A DNA stretch of 64,000 nt from Begonia masoniana (GCA_022432975.1 CM039502.1:72993497-73057496), one strand, 5' to 3'. Positions 12,101-25,600 are shown, counted from the first letter of the stretch. The notes: a model not told the origin generated them from the letters alone. A program made the numbers and translations.

Positions 12101-13671
12101 TGCTTGTAAGTGGGTCTTCAAGATCAAACTAAATTCTAATGGTTCCATCAGCCGCTACAAGGACCGATTAGTGTCCAAAGGATATGATCAGACTGAGGGC
12201 ATTGACTACCATAAAACTTTCAGTCCAGTTGTCAAATCCACAACGGTTCGCACTACTTTATCATTGGTCATCTCCTTTGGTTGGGTTATTAGACAACTTG
12301 ATATTAGTAATGCCTTCCTCCATGGTGATCTCACTGACACAGTCTTCATGCAACAACCACCAGGTTTTGTGGATTCATCTTACCCATCTGTTGTCTGCTT
12401 ATTAAAAAGACATTTTATGGTCTCAAACAGTCTTCTCGGGCTTGGTACATAAAATTATACAATGCACTGCTAGCTTGGGGTTTCTCAGCATCCAAGTTTG
12501 ATACTTCACTATTCATTTATCAAAAAAACTCTTCAATCATTCTCATGTTGGTCTATGTTGATGACATCATTCTCACTAGTAACTCTACTTACCTCTTGGA
12601 TCTTTTCTTACTTATCTAAGCTCAACATTTGCGGTTCGTGACCTTGGCCCTTTATCCTATTTCCTTGGTATTTCAGTTACCAAATCACCTACTGGGCTAA
12701 ATTTTTCTCAATTTTGCTATATCTCCAACCTGCAACAAAAAAACTAACATGCTTTTCTGCAAGTCAGTATCTACTCTTATGGTTTCTGATCCAATCCTCT
12801 CAAAACATTTAGGTACTCCATTTTCTGATGGTTTTCTCTACTGCAGCATTGTTGGGGGACTACAATATTGTTGCCTCACAAGAGCTTATATTGCCTTTGC
12901 GATTAACAAAGTTTCTCAATTTATGCATGCACCAACTGACATTCATTAGCAGGCTGTAAAGCGAATTCTCCGTTATCTTCGAGATACCTTGTCTCAAGGC
13001 ATCTCCTTTTTGATTTCCAAATCTTTGAATCTAACTTGCTATACGGATGCTGATTGGGCGTCGTGCCCAGACGATCGTAAAAGTACTAGTGGTTTCTGCA
13101 TCTTTCTAAGACCAAATCTTATATCTTGGTCCTCTGTAAAGCAAAAAGTTGTTTCTCGCTCAAGCACCGAATTCGAGTATCGCAGCATCGCTGCTAGCAC
13201 AGCGGAAGTTCTCTGGATCAAATCTCTTCTCAAAGAAATCTGTATTCTTTCACTTCTCGTGCCTATCATCTTTTGCGATAACTTGAGTGCAGCGTACCTT
13301 GCTTCTAATCTAGTACTCTACTCCAAGTCTAAACATGTGGAAATTGATTTCCATTTCATTTGCGAAAAAGTGACAAACAAATCATTGATGATTCAATTTA
13401 CTTCATCTACAAATCAAGTTGTCAATGCTTTTACCAAGCCTCTTCCACCATCCACCTTCTCTGGTTTTAGTTCCAAGATCTTCGGCCACGAGCTTGTTCT
13501 TAAAGAGATGTTAGGATAGGCCTATGTCTCTAGGCTTGATAATTTCTTCGTCGATGTAATGATTAGTCTTCGTATGTACGTTTTGTTATTTCCTCTCTAT
13601 TGATTCATTGCTGTAAGTTTACCGATTGGAATAGAGTATACTGTTCACTCTTCTTTTTTGCTTTCTTAACG
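9118..13671 (+). mobile_element. Decayed Ty1/Copia element 1
   Basis: A 5' LTR (about 9118-9280) is followed by the primer-binding site TGGTATCAGAGC (9281-9292), complementary to initiator tRNA-Met as in most plant Copia elements. The 3' LTR ends at 13671. It appears to begin at 13509, after the purine run AAAGAGA, while the 5' LTR can be matched only from TGATAATTTC, so the first ~29 bp of the 5' LTR seem lost. The 3' LTR also lacks a stretch near its end that the 5' LTR has. I could not find a convincing target duplication. Confidence 0.85.
9300..13518 (+). pseudogene. Copia 1 gag-pol remnant
   Basis: This is a broken gag-pol polyprotein reading frame in plant Copia order: gag, protease, integrase, reverse transcriptase, RNase H. 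Gag starts MASPSSTIPSS at 9300 and meets a stop at 9421. The gag zinc knuckle (CQICHKTGHTASFC) lies near 10200, integrase around 11000-11400, reverse transcriptase from about 11990 with YVDD at 12554-12565, and RNase H (YTDADWASCPDD) from about 13040. The last residues, near ELVLKEMLG, end at 13518. Many stops and frameshifts separate the domains, so no functional protein can be made. Gag and RNase H resemble the Ale/Retrofit lineage, as do the two other Copia elements here; that placement comes from general family knowledge. Confidence 0.85.
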
Positions 13672-14456
13672 AAAGTCAATCGGAAAGATGTTATAAAAAG
13701 TTGAAACAAACAAAGGAATGGAAGAAAACAATGTGATTAAAAGTTTCTTTTCTCGATCTGTGTCATGAAAATCTGGTTTCGTAGTTTAAATGAGCTCACT
13801 ACAGACAATAATGGATATAAAGATGCATCTGTTCAATCTGACGCTTCCCAACTGGCCAAAACGTCATTATGCAGAAACAACGTCGCAGACTACTGTTTTA
13901 GAGAGAGAAAGAGGAGAGAGGGTGAGGTTTCCATACGTAGGAGTAAAGATGAATCTCCAGGATAGTGGAGCTGAACAAGAATGAAGACATTGTGACAATA
14001 TCACAGGGTCAAATAGCAGAGCTTTCTTTGTACAACCTTGTACCCACCGGCAAGCGACTCCGTCTATCTGATTGGCAACAAGTCAAAGTGAAGGAAATTG
14101 GCTAAAATTAAGAAAACTCAAGTTGCTTTTTTAGGCTGCTACTACTGACGTGACTACTTACTGAGCCTCCCACTGTTTTTGTTTTTTCTTTTCTTTATTT
14201 AAGGAAACCTCTCTCTCCCTCTCTCTCCCTCTCTGAGGCAGTGCACATTGAGACCGAGTAATGGATCTCCCTCTGTGCAATATACCAATCGTTATAGCTC
14301 CCGTCAGGCGTCAATTGCTTTACACATCTGTGTTTTGAGTTTGGGACGATTTGGTCCAAATTCAATTGGGCCAATGCGCTCTTGATCCGACCTCAAATTG
14401 AATTGGTCCACTAGAAATTCAAATTATTTATGTAATTTCTTCATATTATTTTATAG
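13672..14456 (+). promoter_or_regulatory. Unassigned spacer with a promoter-like stretch
   Basis: No protein is recognised. At 14195-14260 a TATA-like TTTATTTAAGG is followed by a CT-rich run and then an ATG at 14262, the usual order of a plant core promoter, but the frame after the ATG is only about 25 codons. It could be an orphaned promoter and first exon whose gene was cut off by the Pack-MULE at 14457, or chance. The last nine bases (14448-14456) are the Pack-MULE target duplication. Confidence 0.25.
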
Positions 14457-14755
14457 GATAAAATCTTCAACTATGAGTTTTTTTAAAAAATCTTCTTAAA
14501 CTAACCACTCTAACGAATCAAAGCTTAAACTATCTAAAATCTAACAAATCAACCAGTGACGGCCCCGATCACCCCGTTTTGATTTTATGCCTAAAATGGA
14601 GGGCCAATATAATATACCGAGGGACGTTTAGTCGAGGGTCGATTTCCACATACACTACAAATGCTTGCAAAAAGGAATGCCGTTTTAAGGAGACGTCCCC
14701 TGTTATGAAAATGGTTCTTCCTGCGGGGGCAATTTTCCAGAGACGCCCCCATTTT
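14457..14755 (+). repeat. Left terminal inverted repeat of the Pack-MULE
   Basis: Matches the reverse complement of 30517-30870 over its whole length with scattered differences and without the poly-A expansion. The match fades after the run GACGCCCCCATTT. Confidence 0.82.
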
Positions 14756-14829
14756 ACAAATCAACAACTCCCATTTTATAAATTGTTCTTGAAAATGGGG
14801 ATTTTCAGGAAATGTTCTCTCGTTTTCTC

Positions 14830-15150
14830 TTGTATAAGGGCAATGAATGATACGAAAACAATACTTGTATAAAGGCATCATTCCAGAAGAATACTCTATG
14901 AAGCTGCGGAAAGGTTCAAGGATAATGGATTTGAGTTTCTTCTTCCCGTCGAATCCAGTTGCAAGAACGACGACGTCTGCTTCCACCCTTTCGTTATCTT
15001 CGAATTCAATTCCTCCCTCTTAAAACCACCATTTTGATGATTTCTTAATTTATCATTCCCTTGTCCTCTTTAGAGAAGTTGTCTGGCATGATAGCCATTT
15101 GACAGGAGGCGAAGTCCTGCAGAAACGGGTAGTCAAGTTTCAGTCCGTAC
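14830..15150 (-). pseudogene. FMO fragment, C-terminal part
   Basis: The minus strand encodes ADVVVLATGFDGKKKLKSI (within 14920-14990), characteristic of plant flavin-containing monooxygenases of the FMO1-like group. It is followed by a form of EYSSGMMPLYK that then frameshifts. Upstream (about 15065-15150) the frame reads like YPFLQDFASCQMAIMPDNFS, also from this family. Active members are flavin- and NADPH-dependent oxygenases. This copy lacks the N-terminal FAD-binding part, is frameshifted, and is cut at 15150 by a Copia element. The next piece of the same gene resumes at 22137, which fixes the insertion point. Confidence 0.82.
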
Positions 15151-17100
15151 TATTAGCTTATACGTGCACTTCACTATTCACTTCTAGTTAGTTAGCTTAG
15201 TTTCAGTTTGGTTACAGCTACTTTTGTCTTGTCACTCATTTATTGTTACCTGTATATTTGTAATCTTTACTTGGGAAAACACAATACGACAAATCATTAC
15301 TTTTCCTTTGCAGCCATCTCTCTTCGTCCTTCTCTTCTCTCTCTCTCTCTCTCTATTCTTCATCTCCGGCAATCTCCACTGTGAAATCCTAACGTGGTAT
15401 CAGAGCCAGGTTGGATGGCATCTTCAACAGCTCTACCTCCGCCCTCCCTTGTTCATTTCCTTTCTCTACCCCTTTTTCCATCCATGAACCAGACACTATC
15501 TGTGAAGCTAGACAAGCACAACTATCTGATATGGAAAACTCAAATCCTCCACATTGTTACTACCAATGAAATTCGTCACATCCTGGACGATTCTTCTCCC
15601 CAACCTTCTAAATTTCTGGATTCCACATCGAACCAAATCAATCCTGATTTCCTCCTCTGAAGCCATTACAATAGCCTCATTATCAGCTGGCTATTCTCCT
15701 CTCTCTCCGAAGAATTCCTTCCCCTAATTGTTACCTTTACCTCTGCAAGTGAAATCTGGGCTGCCCTCACAAACACTTTCGCCTCATCCTCTCTGGCGTG
15801 TATCAGTGAACTTCGCTCGCAGCTCCAATCTCTCACCAAAGATGGTCTTTCAGCAGCCACCTACATTCAGAAACTCACCAGCATTTACAACACTCTCACT
15901 GCCATCGGTGAATCGGTTTCTCCCAAAGACAAAATGTTGTATTTTCTCGGAGGACTCGGGCCAGAGTATAATCCTTTCGTCACGGCAATCACCACCCGCT
16001 CTGAACCTCCATCTCTGGAAGAAGCCCAAAGCATTCTCCAAAGCTACGACTTTTGCCTGGAGAAATAAAATCTGACTGTCCTACTTCCGATGCCGGCGCA
16101 AATGCACGCGAACGCTGCCTTTTAGCCATCGTTCCGCTCACCCTGGACTACTCGCCCTGAAGCCACTTTCTGATCTACCTCCATGACCGGTTCCCTTCAA
16201 AGCCAACGCAGTTCACCCCACCTGTTCAACCATCCTGGCCCATGGCATCCCCGGCCCAACCCACACTCAAGGCCTCGTTGTCAAATCTGTGGAAAACTGG
16301 GCCACTCGGCCCTCAAGTGTTATCACCTCCTCTCTACAGCCCAGCGAGCCCAGCCTACAACTCAAGCCCATGCCAACCAAATCAGCTTAATCCATAAACC
16401 GACCCAAACCCATTACCTCTATCCCTCCACCCAAGCCCGACCCGACCTTCACCCATCTGACCCACCCATTCCCTTTAACACTCACCACATTTGCCATCCC
16501 CAAACCCAACCGCCCTCTGTATCGAACTTTACCGGCCTTCTTCCCACTCCTTTTCCATCGTCGACCACACCGTGGATCTTAGATTCAGGCTCCACCAATC
16601 ATTTTACACCGCACCCCAAGCTTCTCAGTCAGGTTCAACCTCTCTCTGCTCCTTTACAAGTTGCCACGGCCGAAGGTAATGTCGTTCCCATTTCTCATTC
16701 TGGTTTTGCACTTCTTCTAGCAATTGGCCGGCCCCTTCACTTACCTCAAGTTTTTCACACTCCATACCTATCTCACAACTTGTTAAGCATCTCTAAATTA
16801 TGTCAGCAGAACTCCGTTTATGTTGAATTTCACCCAACGTCTTTTTTTGTTAAGGATCAACGTTCCCACCGAGTTCTGCTTCGTGGTTCTCTCCATGACG
16901 GACTCTACCACACACCTTCATCTGGTTCATTTTTGTCAAAGCTTTCTCGGTCTCCTCCCCCATCCTCACCAGCCCCTGTCTTGTCGCCACAATCCGCCTC
17001 TATTTTATTGCCAAAATCAGCCTTGTCTCTCACTACCCATCACAGTGATGTTTCTTCCTCTCCTCCTGATGCTCTCTGGCACTTACATTTGGGTCACTCA

Positions 17101-19215
17101 TGTAACACTCGAAATTTCAGGTTCTCAGATTTTCTATATAGTGACATTTTAGTGAATTATGTAGAAAATCTAGTAGTGGGGAAAACTTGTAAATTTGGAA
17201 GTCAAAGTTTTAAAATAGAAATAAAAACCCCTTTCCCTTCCCACGGCTTTCATTCTGCAGAAAGCAATTCTCTCTAAACCCTTAGGCAATTTGGTTCTCC
17301 TTCGACGTTTCCTCAAGCCGACGCAGATTCTTCCCGCCGACGTCTGATTTCTTCACGTTTTCTTCATAAATCACGACCCTAGGTAAGGTTCTATAGTTTT
17401 GGACGTTCGGTTTTGCTATTTTAGAGTTGTCAATCGGTTAGGGTTACGTTAGGAATTGTTGAGTGAAGTTAGAAGTCGTTAGTTATCAAATTGTTGAATG
17501 ACAATGAGGTATTGATGATTATTGAGGAAAGTTAAGTAGAATTAATGGAGTCCGATTGTTTAAGCTCGATTTTAATGCCGTGTATTGTGAATTGGCATAG
17601 GTGAACAAAGCTTACAGATAGTGCTCAGTGTGCTGAGGACTCAAGGTAAGTCTTTGTGACTCGTTTGGCCGATTTGGCCTACATCATAAGAATGTATGCT
17701 GATCGAGGAAATGGAGATGTAGAATGTTTGGGGTAAATAGGTTGGGTAGTTAGGTTTAGTTTAAGTTGTTGAATTTTTAATGTTCATTGTTTGTTCTATG
17801 CTTTAATTTTCTTTATAGCATCGTACATGTTCAAGCATCACGTATTCTGAAAAGCATGCAAAATGAATTTCCACGTATGTTTTCATGAAAAGGAAAAGGA
17901 AAAGGATAACGAAAAGATATAAATGTATGTAATTATGGTCACGTCGGGGAGGTGGTTCAGACATGGCTGTCCTACAGGTGAAGCATGTTTTCCCCCAGGG
18001 TAGATGAAAGAGGCTATCTAATCGCCGGATGAGCCGCTTTTATCTATTGAGAGCGCACCCCCGGTGACATCTTATATGAAAAGGAATGAATGAAAAGGAT
18101 GCATGATTTTTATGAACTACATGTGCATAGTATTCACTTGCATTCACATAGATTTACTCGAACTATTTCTATGGTGTAGGTGATATTGAAGCAGGTGAGA
18201 ATGACATCCCTCAGCAAGACGAATGAGCCAATTGAAGAGGAATGCCTGTGGTAGTGCGCTGTGCAGTCGGTGCAAATTATGACCCGTGGGAGCAAAGGAC
18301 TAAGTATTTTGAGGTTTTGGGATTTATGTTGGGCTGAAGGGTGATGATGATTCATTTTAGGGTGCTTGGTACTGGATAACTTAAATTAAATATGTGTATT
18401 TTGGTGATTGAAGAAAATATGAGGTAGTGGCGTTTTAACATGATGGATTGTGTTTTGGTATAATTAATGGAAGAAGAAGGGGTAGGGAAGTAGCACTCTG
18501 GAAATAAAAATCCAGAGAGCTAGCCGACTGATCGCCAGGGGAGGCGATCGATCGGCAGACATCTAGGGTGACTCTGCCTAAGTTTTTGTTAAGTGTTTTA
18601 GTAAGGGAGAAAGTCATCCGAAGTTTGTGGACGAGACTGTCGTCCAAAGTCTGTGGGTTAGAAAGTCGTCCGAAGTCTGTGGACGAGACTGTCGTCCAAA
18701 GTCTGTGGACGGGAAAGTCGTCCAAAGTCCGTGGACAAATAAAGTCCGTGGATGAATAAATTCCGTGGACGGATAAAGTACGTGGACGAATAAACTCCGT
18801 GGACGAGTAAACCCTGTGGACGAATAAATACCAGGGACGAAGACGTTGTCCAAATGTTGTGGACGATAACGTCGCCCGGTTCTGTGGATGATAACGCAAT
18901 GTCGTCCAAATGTTGTGGATGATAACGCACCGTCGTCCGACTCTGTGGACGACAACGTCGACCGATCTCATTACAGAGACCACTTTGACCCCCACTGTAC
19001 CATTCGTCCAAACCAGATAGGAACTGTTGTCTTCCAAAGAGTGTTGTCGGTCGATTCTCCTTAGTAATTCGGTCTGAGATGGAAACGTTAGTATGTCTTC
19101 CGCTAAATGAATCAATTGTCTGTACATGAGTAAGATTAATGGATAAAAACAAAAAATTCAAGTTTTATGGGATTTTTAGAAATAGTAACAAGGGTAGAAT
19201 TTACGGGACGTTACA
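17101..19215 (+). mobile_element. Solo LTR G nested in Copia 2
   Basis: Starts TGTAACACTCGAA and ends GGGACGTTACA. The flanks actca (17096-17100) and accta (19216-19220) match at 3 of 5 positions, so the duplication is degraded or the boundary was changed. It interrupts the pre-integrase domain of Copia 2. It has the donor AAG|GTAAGT (GT at 17646-17647), CCTACATCATA at 17678-17688, and acceptor TATGGTGTAG|GTGAT at about 18179. No coding sequence. Confidence 0.8.
18600..18960. repeat. Tandem GTGGACGA repeats in LTR G
   Basis: Irregular units of about 17-40 bp share GTCCGTGGACGAATAAA or GTCGTCCAAAGTCTGTGGA. The many CGTCC/GGACG pairs can fold on themselves. An adjoining palindrome GGCGATCGATCGGC lies at about 18543. 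Confidence 0.7.
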
Positions 19216-22136
19216 ACCTATCCTTCTCTGTAATGCAGAAAATTCTTAGATCATGTAATTTAAATCTATCGAATGTTGAACCCAAATTTTGTACATTTTG
19301 CAAAATGAGCAAAAGTCATCAATTGCCATTTCAAATTCTTAGTCTCATGCTCAACTTCCTTTTGACATTGTTCATAGTGACGTTTGGGGTCCATCTCTCG
19401 TTAAATCCATCACCGATGCCTGGTATTTCATCATATTTATCGATGATTGCACCCGTTTCACTTGACTTTTCCCTCTCAAATTAAAAAGTGAAGTCTACAA
19501 TACATTTGTCAATTTCTATCAATTTGTCAACACTCAATTTGGTACTAAAATCAAAGTTGTTCAATCAGACTAGGGTGGTGAATTCCAATCCCTTACCAAT
19601 ATGTTTAAATCTCTCAGCATTCAGCATCGCATTTCTTGTTCCTACACTCCAAATCAAAATAGCAGAATCGAACGCAAAAATCTACATGTCGTTGAAACTG
19701 GCCTCGCTCTTCTTTTCCATTCATCTGTTCCTTATCACTTCTGGACTTATGCTTTTATTACTTCTACTACCCTGATTAATTTTCTCCCCAATCCTGTCCT
19801 CCTCCACGGGTCTCCTTTTGAGTGCTTATTCCACACATTCCAAGATTACGCCTCCCTTCGTGTTTTCAGTTGTCTCTGTTTTCCTCACCTTCGGCCCTTC
19901 AATCAATATAAACTCCAGCCTCGATCTATCTCATGTGTCTTCTTAGATCTAAGTCCTCATCACAAAGGATACATTTGTCTCGATCCCAAAACCAACAAAC
20001 TCTACATTTCTCGTCATGTAAAATTCATGGAGTCTCAATTTCCGTTCACTACACCCCACGAATCTGCATTTCACTCAACCTTTTTCACTCTCCAAATCCC
20101 CTACGTACCTTTCCCTTCATCTACCACCAACCCTCATGTTTCGCCACTTCCCTTAATTACCATACCTTCCCCCTCTCCACCCAGCCCTCCATTTTTGGAC
20201 TCCCCACCTTCTTCCCAAAACAATACCCTGCTCCCCTCATCATCCCATGAATCTATACCCACTTCCATGCCCATCCAAACTGTTCACCCCACTCATCCTA
20301 TGACGACCTGGGCCAAAGCAGGTGTATTCAAGCGAAAAGCCTTTATCCTTGAACCTTTTACTGAACCTAAAACCTTTACCCAAGCTGCCTGATACCCTCA
20401 CTGGTTTCAAACTATGAAAGAAGAAATATCTATGCTCCAAGAAACCAACACTTGGTCATTAGTCCCACTTCCAAGAGGTGCAAAAGTAATAGACTGCAAA
20501 TGGGTCTTCAAGACTAAATTGAACTCTGATGGGACAGTTTCTCGATATAACGCTCGCTTAGTGGCCAAAGGCTATAACCAGACAAAAGGTCTTGACTACG
20601 ATGAAATCTTCAGTCCGGTGGTCAAATCGACTTCAGTGCGCACGGTGCTTTCTCTACCTGTTTCCTTTCATTGGATTATCCGACAGCTCAATATCAGCAA
20701 TGTCTTCCTACACGGAGACCTGATAGAGCAGGTATACATGCAACAACCTCCCGGTTTCATTGACTCGGCATCTCCGCCGACTGTCTATTTTCTTCATAAA
20801 GCCCTCTACGGCCTCAAACAATCTCCACGAGCCTGGTATACCAAACTCTACATAGCATTAATTAATTGGGGGTTCTCAGCATCAAAATCCCTCTTTGTCT
20901 ATCGTACATCCTCTCACATTATTATTATGCTGGTATACGTGGACGACATTATTTTGACTGGTGATTCTGCCATTCTCCTAGACCAGCTATTGCACTATTT
21001 ATATTCTCAGTTTAAAGTTCGTGATCTTGGACCACTGTCGTATTTCCTTGGCATTTCAGTCTATCAGACATCCACTGGTATGACTCTTTCTCAGTCGCGA
21101 TATATATCTGAGTTACTACACAGGGCTAACATGGGCTCCTGCAAGGCCGTTCTGACCCCCATGATGGCTGGATCTGTCTTATCTCTCCACTCTGCGACCC
21201 CCTACTTGACGGTTTTCTTTACCGAAGCATCATTGGGGCCTTCAATATTGCTACCTTACTCGCCCTGATATTGCCTTCGCTGTCAACAAGGTCTCCCAAT
21301 TTATGCATGCTCCATGTGAGACTCATTGGCAAGTAGTCAAGCGCATTCTACGCTACCTTAAAGGTACCCAAACTCTCGGTATTTCCTTCACTCCATCAAC
21401 CTCTCTTGGTCTAACATGCTACACTGATGCTGATTGGGCCTCTTGTCCAGACGACAGCAAGAGCACCCATGGTTTCTGTTTTTTTCTCGGTACTAACCTC
21501 ATTTTTTGGTCCTCCACCAAACAGAAGGTAGTATCGCGCTCCAGCACCGAATCTGAGTTCCGCAGTGTTGCGAATGGCACAGCTGAAGTGTTATGGTTGC
21601 AGTCCCTATTGAAAGAAATAGGTATCCTCTCTCCCACAGTTCCTCTCATACTCTGTGATAATTTGAGTGCAACCTACCTTGCCTCTAACCCGGTTTTGCA
21701 CTCCCAAGTCCAAACATGTTAAGATTGACTTCCACTTTGAATGGGAAAAGGTGTTACAGAAGACGCTAGCAGTCAAATTAACTCCGTCAGCTACTCAAAT
21801 CGCTGATGTGCTTACTAAACCTCTCCCTCCGGTAGCTTTCTCTCTTTTTTTTATCCAATATCTTTGGTCTCCGACCTTGATCTTGAGGGGGGCTATTAAC
21901 TTATACGTGCACTTCATTATTCACTTCTAGTTAGTTAGCTTAGTTTTGGTTTGGTTACAGCTACTCTTGTTTTGACACTCATTTATTGTTACCTGTATAT
22001 TTGTAATCTTTACTTGGGAAAACACAATATGACGAAACATTACTTTTCCTTTGTAGCCATCTCTCTTCGTCCTTCTCTTCTCTCTCTCTCTGTTCTTCAT
22101 CTCCGGCAATCTCCACTGTGAAATCCTAATGCATAC

Positions 22137-22335
22137 TTTGTCAGAGGGAGCTTTCATGTGAGGTAGGCTCGATGAACTTGGAAACTATGTCTCTATACAG
22201 AAGAAGAATCGGAGTAAGTCAATTGGAAGAAGAATGGAGAAATTTACAGCATTCAGTTTAGGAAAAAGATGATTCACTAGTAGAGATGAGAGGAGGCAGA
22301 AGTGGTTTCTAAGGAAGCTTTGATTCAGCCTTTCA
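22137..22335 (-). pseudogene. FMO fragment, middle part
   Basis: This is the short stretch between Copia 2 and Copia 3. Its minus strand ends with codons for KLPLTKY preceded by a stop where the family has tryptophan. It joins the 15150 piece directly once Copia 2 is removed, and the family has KLPLKKYGM at this place. The remainder is too diverged or intronic to read confidently. Confidence 0.6.
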
Positions 22336-22668
22336 TGGAAGAACTAAGCAGACCTTGTGAAATATGTTGAACCAAACACTTGAACCGGGCTCATTAATAT
22401 TGTTGTTACTTCTGTTAAGATTTGATCTTTTCTCTCTCTGTAATATTGTGTTAAGATCTGATCTTTTCTCTCTTTGTAATATTGCTAGTTGGAACACGTT
22501 TCTATTGTTGTTAAGGTTTAGGCTTATAAAGGCCTATGTAATTGCTTACTGTGGTGTAACGAAGAAAACATTTTTCTCAATTATTTTCCGTATACTCCTT
22601 TACGTCTTCTGACATGGTATCAGAGCAATAAACAACTCCTTACCTCTACATACACCCTTCTCTGGAAA

Positions 22669-25600
22669 ATGGTTTCATCACAAAGCACAACAGCAGACAT
22701 ACCCTTATCGTCTTTCTCTCTTCTGTCTTCCCTTCCTCATCTACCATCTATAATTCAACCGCTGACAATCAAGCTCGACGATTTCAACTTTCTCATTTGG
22801 AAAAATCAACTACTAAATGTCGTCATTGCGAACCGCCTTGAAGACATTCTCACTGGATCTCATCTCTATCATTCCATAAACGAGAAGTTCATCCTCATAT
22901 CCTGAATTTCTTTCTTGGCAGAGGTACAATAGCCTTATAATGAGTTGGATCTATGCATCGATTCATGAACAAATGCTAGGACAACTAACAGGATACTCTT
23001 TAGCTTTTGAGATCTGGGAGGCACTCAAGCATCTGTATGCAGCTTTATCCTTTTCTCGGATCACAAAACTTCGCACAAGCCTACAAGGTTTTTGCAAGGA
23101 TGGTCTCAGTGCTATGGCTTACGTCCAAAAATTTAGAAGCCTCTGCAACACTCTAGCTGCAATAGGTGAATTAGTCAGCTACAAGGATCAACTCCTGTAT
23201 TTCCTAAATGGATTAGGAGCTGAATATAACCCGTTTGTGACTTTGATTTTCACCTGCACCGGTCATGTAGCGACCCTTACCCATAACCTAATTTTTCTAA
23301 TAAATTTTTCATTTTTATTTCTATCCTTATAAACTTCGTATCAATTGAGCGGAATTTAAGAGTAGACTAATTTGTTAAAAATCATTCGTAACTATTTTAA
23401 AACCAATTAAAGAAACTTAAAACATTTGATTAAAACTTAAAACAATAAATTAAAAACAATTAAAAAACAAAGAAAAGCATCGGCCAATGGAGGGAGGGAC
23501 AAAAGGGACATTTGTCCCTGAAAAAACGAGGGGCGATCGATCGCCCCTCTTTGTGGTGAAAGATCGCCCCGCGATCGTTCACCTGGCGATCGATCACCCC
23601 AAACAGGCGATCGGTAGCCACGCTCCCTAGAAAAATTCTAGGGAGTGGCGATTCTCCTTGGTGGTCGATCGCCTCCCTTGGCGATCGATCGTCAAGTTCT
23701 TTGCCTCCCCTCTTTTTTTCTTTATCTTCTTTCATTCTCTTCCCTCTCTGTATACACATACACTAACACAAACTTCATTTTTCCTTATTCCTTACAACCA
23801 TACATCCTAACCACTTCAACATAACCACCAAATAAACGAATCAACATATTCCTAATCCCAATCAATAACGAGACATAAACTACGAAATTCAACTGCATTG
23901 ATAGTTCTAAAACCCGAGCATATCCGATTCTCAACCTAAAACGTCTCCGAGCATTTTCATAAAATTCTAATAAAAGCTTTAACAAAACGTTTTATAAAAT
24001 CAGTTTACCAAAACATCTATACATCAGTCTATCAACTAACCAGAACCAAACATCCTAATATGTTCAACTATACAGTTTTTCCTACGATCTAACTAACGTA
24101 TCCCAAAATACCTTTACATCATTCCCCCATAGGTCAAAATATGCGTCGACTGCCCAGCACGCTACCACGGGCATTCTTCTTCAATCTGTACGATCATCTG
24201 GTAGAGGAAAATCCTCCTCACCTTGCTCTATGTCACCTACACCATAAAGACACCTATGAGATAAAAATCTCAACAAGTTCTACGTAAATGCTAATGCATG
24301 TTCATGCATGATCAATGCTAAGAAAACCGTCCATGTCATTTCATTTCGGTACGTGTCAGTCTTGGTTATCGGGGCCTTTCTCAGTCAGATGGATAGGGCA
24401 TATCAAGCGGGTAGATAACCAACACCATCTGAAAGGAGGGAGACCCGCTCAACACGGAACGCCAGTCTAAACCTCTCCTCGAATAACCACTATGCGTTGT
24501 TTACTATGATACTTTACTTGCCACATGCATGCAATTCCTTTTCTTTGAAAACAATGCGTAAATTCGTTTTCATGGCATTTTGAAAACTATGATGCATGAA
24601 CAGTTAAATACATAATTTAAACATACCTAATAAGTATACCATCAAAACCTCTCAATACATCAAAACATCATAACGCGTATCCTACAAAACAATCAAACCT
24701 AATCTACCCAACCAAAGCAAAACAATTAAACCAGCAAGCTCCAACAATCCTCAACAACAAAACTCGACATATGGTGTAGGCCAATCGACCACAGTAAGTC
24801 ACGAGAACTTACCTGCCGTCCTTAGCGAGTCGAGCAGCACCCTATGAGCTTCGTTACCTAAGGCGTTCACAATACGTTATTAATATCGGTCCAAAATAAT
24901 CAAATTCAAAACTAATTCGAAGCCTCTAACCACCGCAACTTTCCTAAAATCTCAAGTTTCCTCATTCAGGCATTTCACCGAGCACGTTACGCTCACAAAT
25001 TCCCTAGTCTAGTATCAATGGAAATTCAATGCATCGACCACCAAAATAAACCTAGCTATTAATAAAACCATCAATCTTTCATTAGGAATCGTCAATACAC
25101 GTAAACTATCGATTTACCTCTTAACCCATGATTTTCTCAAACCCTAAATTGATATAACCTAAGCGAAATCCAACCCCAAAACGAAATAACACTTGCCTAA
25201 CGCTTAAAACTTACCTAGGGTTGATTTGTTGAAGAAATGGAAGAGAAAACTCACCGAAATCAGAAGTCGTCGTCGGGTGTGGAGGAACGACGAAGGTGAA
25301 GCCAAAAATGGCTAAGGAGAAGCCCTCTAGAGATTTGCAGAATGAAATCCACGATTAAGGAGGAGGGGTATTTGTTTGATTATAAAAATATTTTATAACC
25401 AAATTACAAAATTGCCCTTAACCATAATATTCTACCCATTTCGTGGTTTAGCCTATCGATTCGTTTTCTTCAAATCTTCTCATTTCGCCAATAACTCCAA
25501 CTTATCATCAGGGCTTCATTAAAACTGTCCGTTCGCAAAACGGACCACACTTACTATTTTTACTAAAACGTTCTTTATATTACGAAAAACGTAATTTTCA

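Larger units (their letters stand above)
15416..21890 (+). pseudogene. Copia 2 gag-pol remnant
   Basis: This is a broken Copia polyprotein. Gag starts MASSTALPPPS at 15416 and reaches a stop at 15658. Later gag ends in a zinc knuckle CQICGKLGHSALKC at 16279-16320. Protease shows ILDSGSTNHFT near 16575-16610. The pre-integrase HLHLGHS motif is cut by LTR G at 17101. Integrase resumes at about 19216 with a CTFCKMSKSHQLPF half and has a stop (TAG at about 19571) where the family has tryptophan in the SDWGGEF motif. Reverse transcriptase runs from 20414 with YVDD at 20936-20947, and RNase H from about 21303 with YTDADWASCPDD. A frameshift near 21715 follows. Not functional. Confidence 0.87.
15151..22131 (+). 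mobile_element. Copia element 2, inserted in the Pack-MULE
   Basis: The 5' LTR spans 15151-15394, the primer-binding site TGGTATCAGAGCC starts at 15395, the polypurine tract TTGAGGGGGGC ends at 21893, and the 3' LTR spans 21894-22131. The LTRs begin TATTAGCTTATACG / TATTAACTTATACG. The flanks cgtac (15146-15150) and catac (22132-22136) differ at one base, as an aged 5-bp duplication would. The element is split by solo LTR G at 17101-19215. FMO coding sequence on both sides joins in frame when the element is removed. Confidence 0.88.

Noticed and set aside
9118..13671. A 5-bp target duplication for Copia 1
   Set aside because: Flanks aaata and aaagt do not match well, and the 5' LTR start seems truncated, so no duplication can be claimed.
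18435..19161. Minus-strand frames of 113-230 codons over the GTGGACGA repeats
   Set aside because: These are products of a tandem repeat inside a solo LTR; several overlapping phases are open at once.
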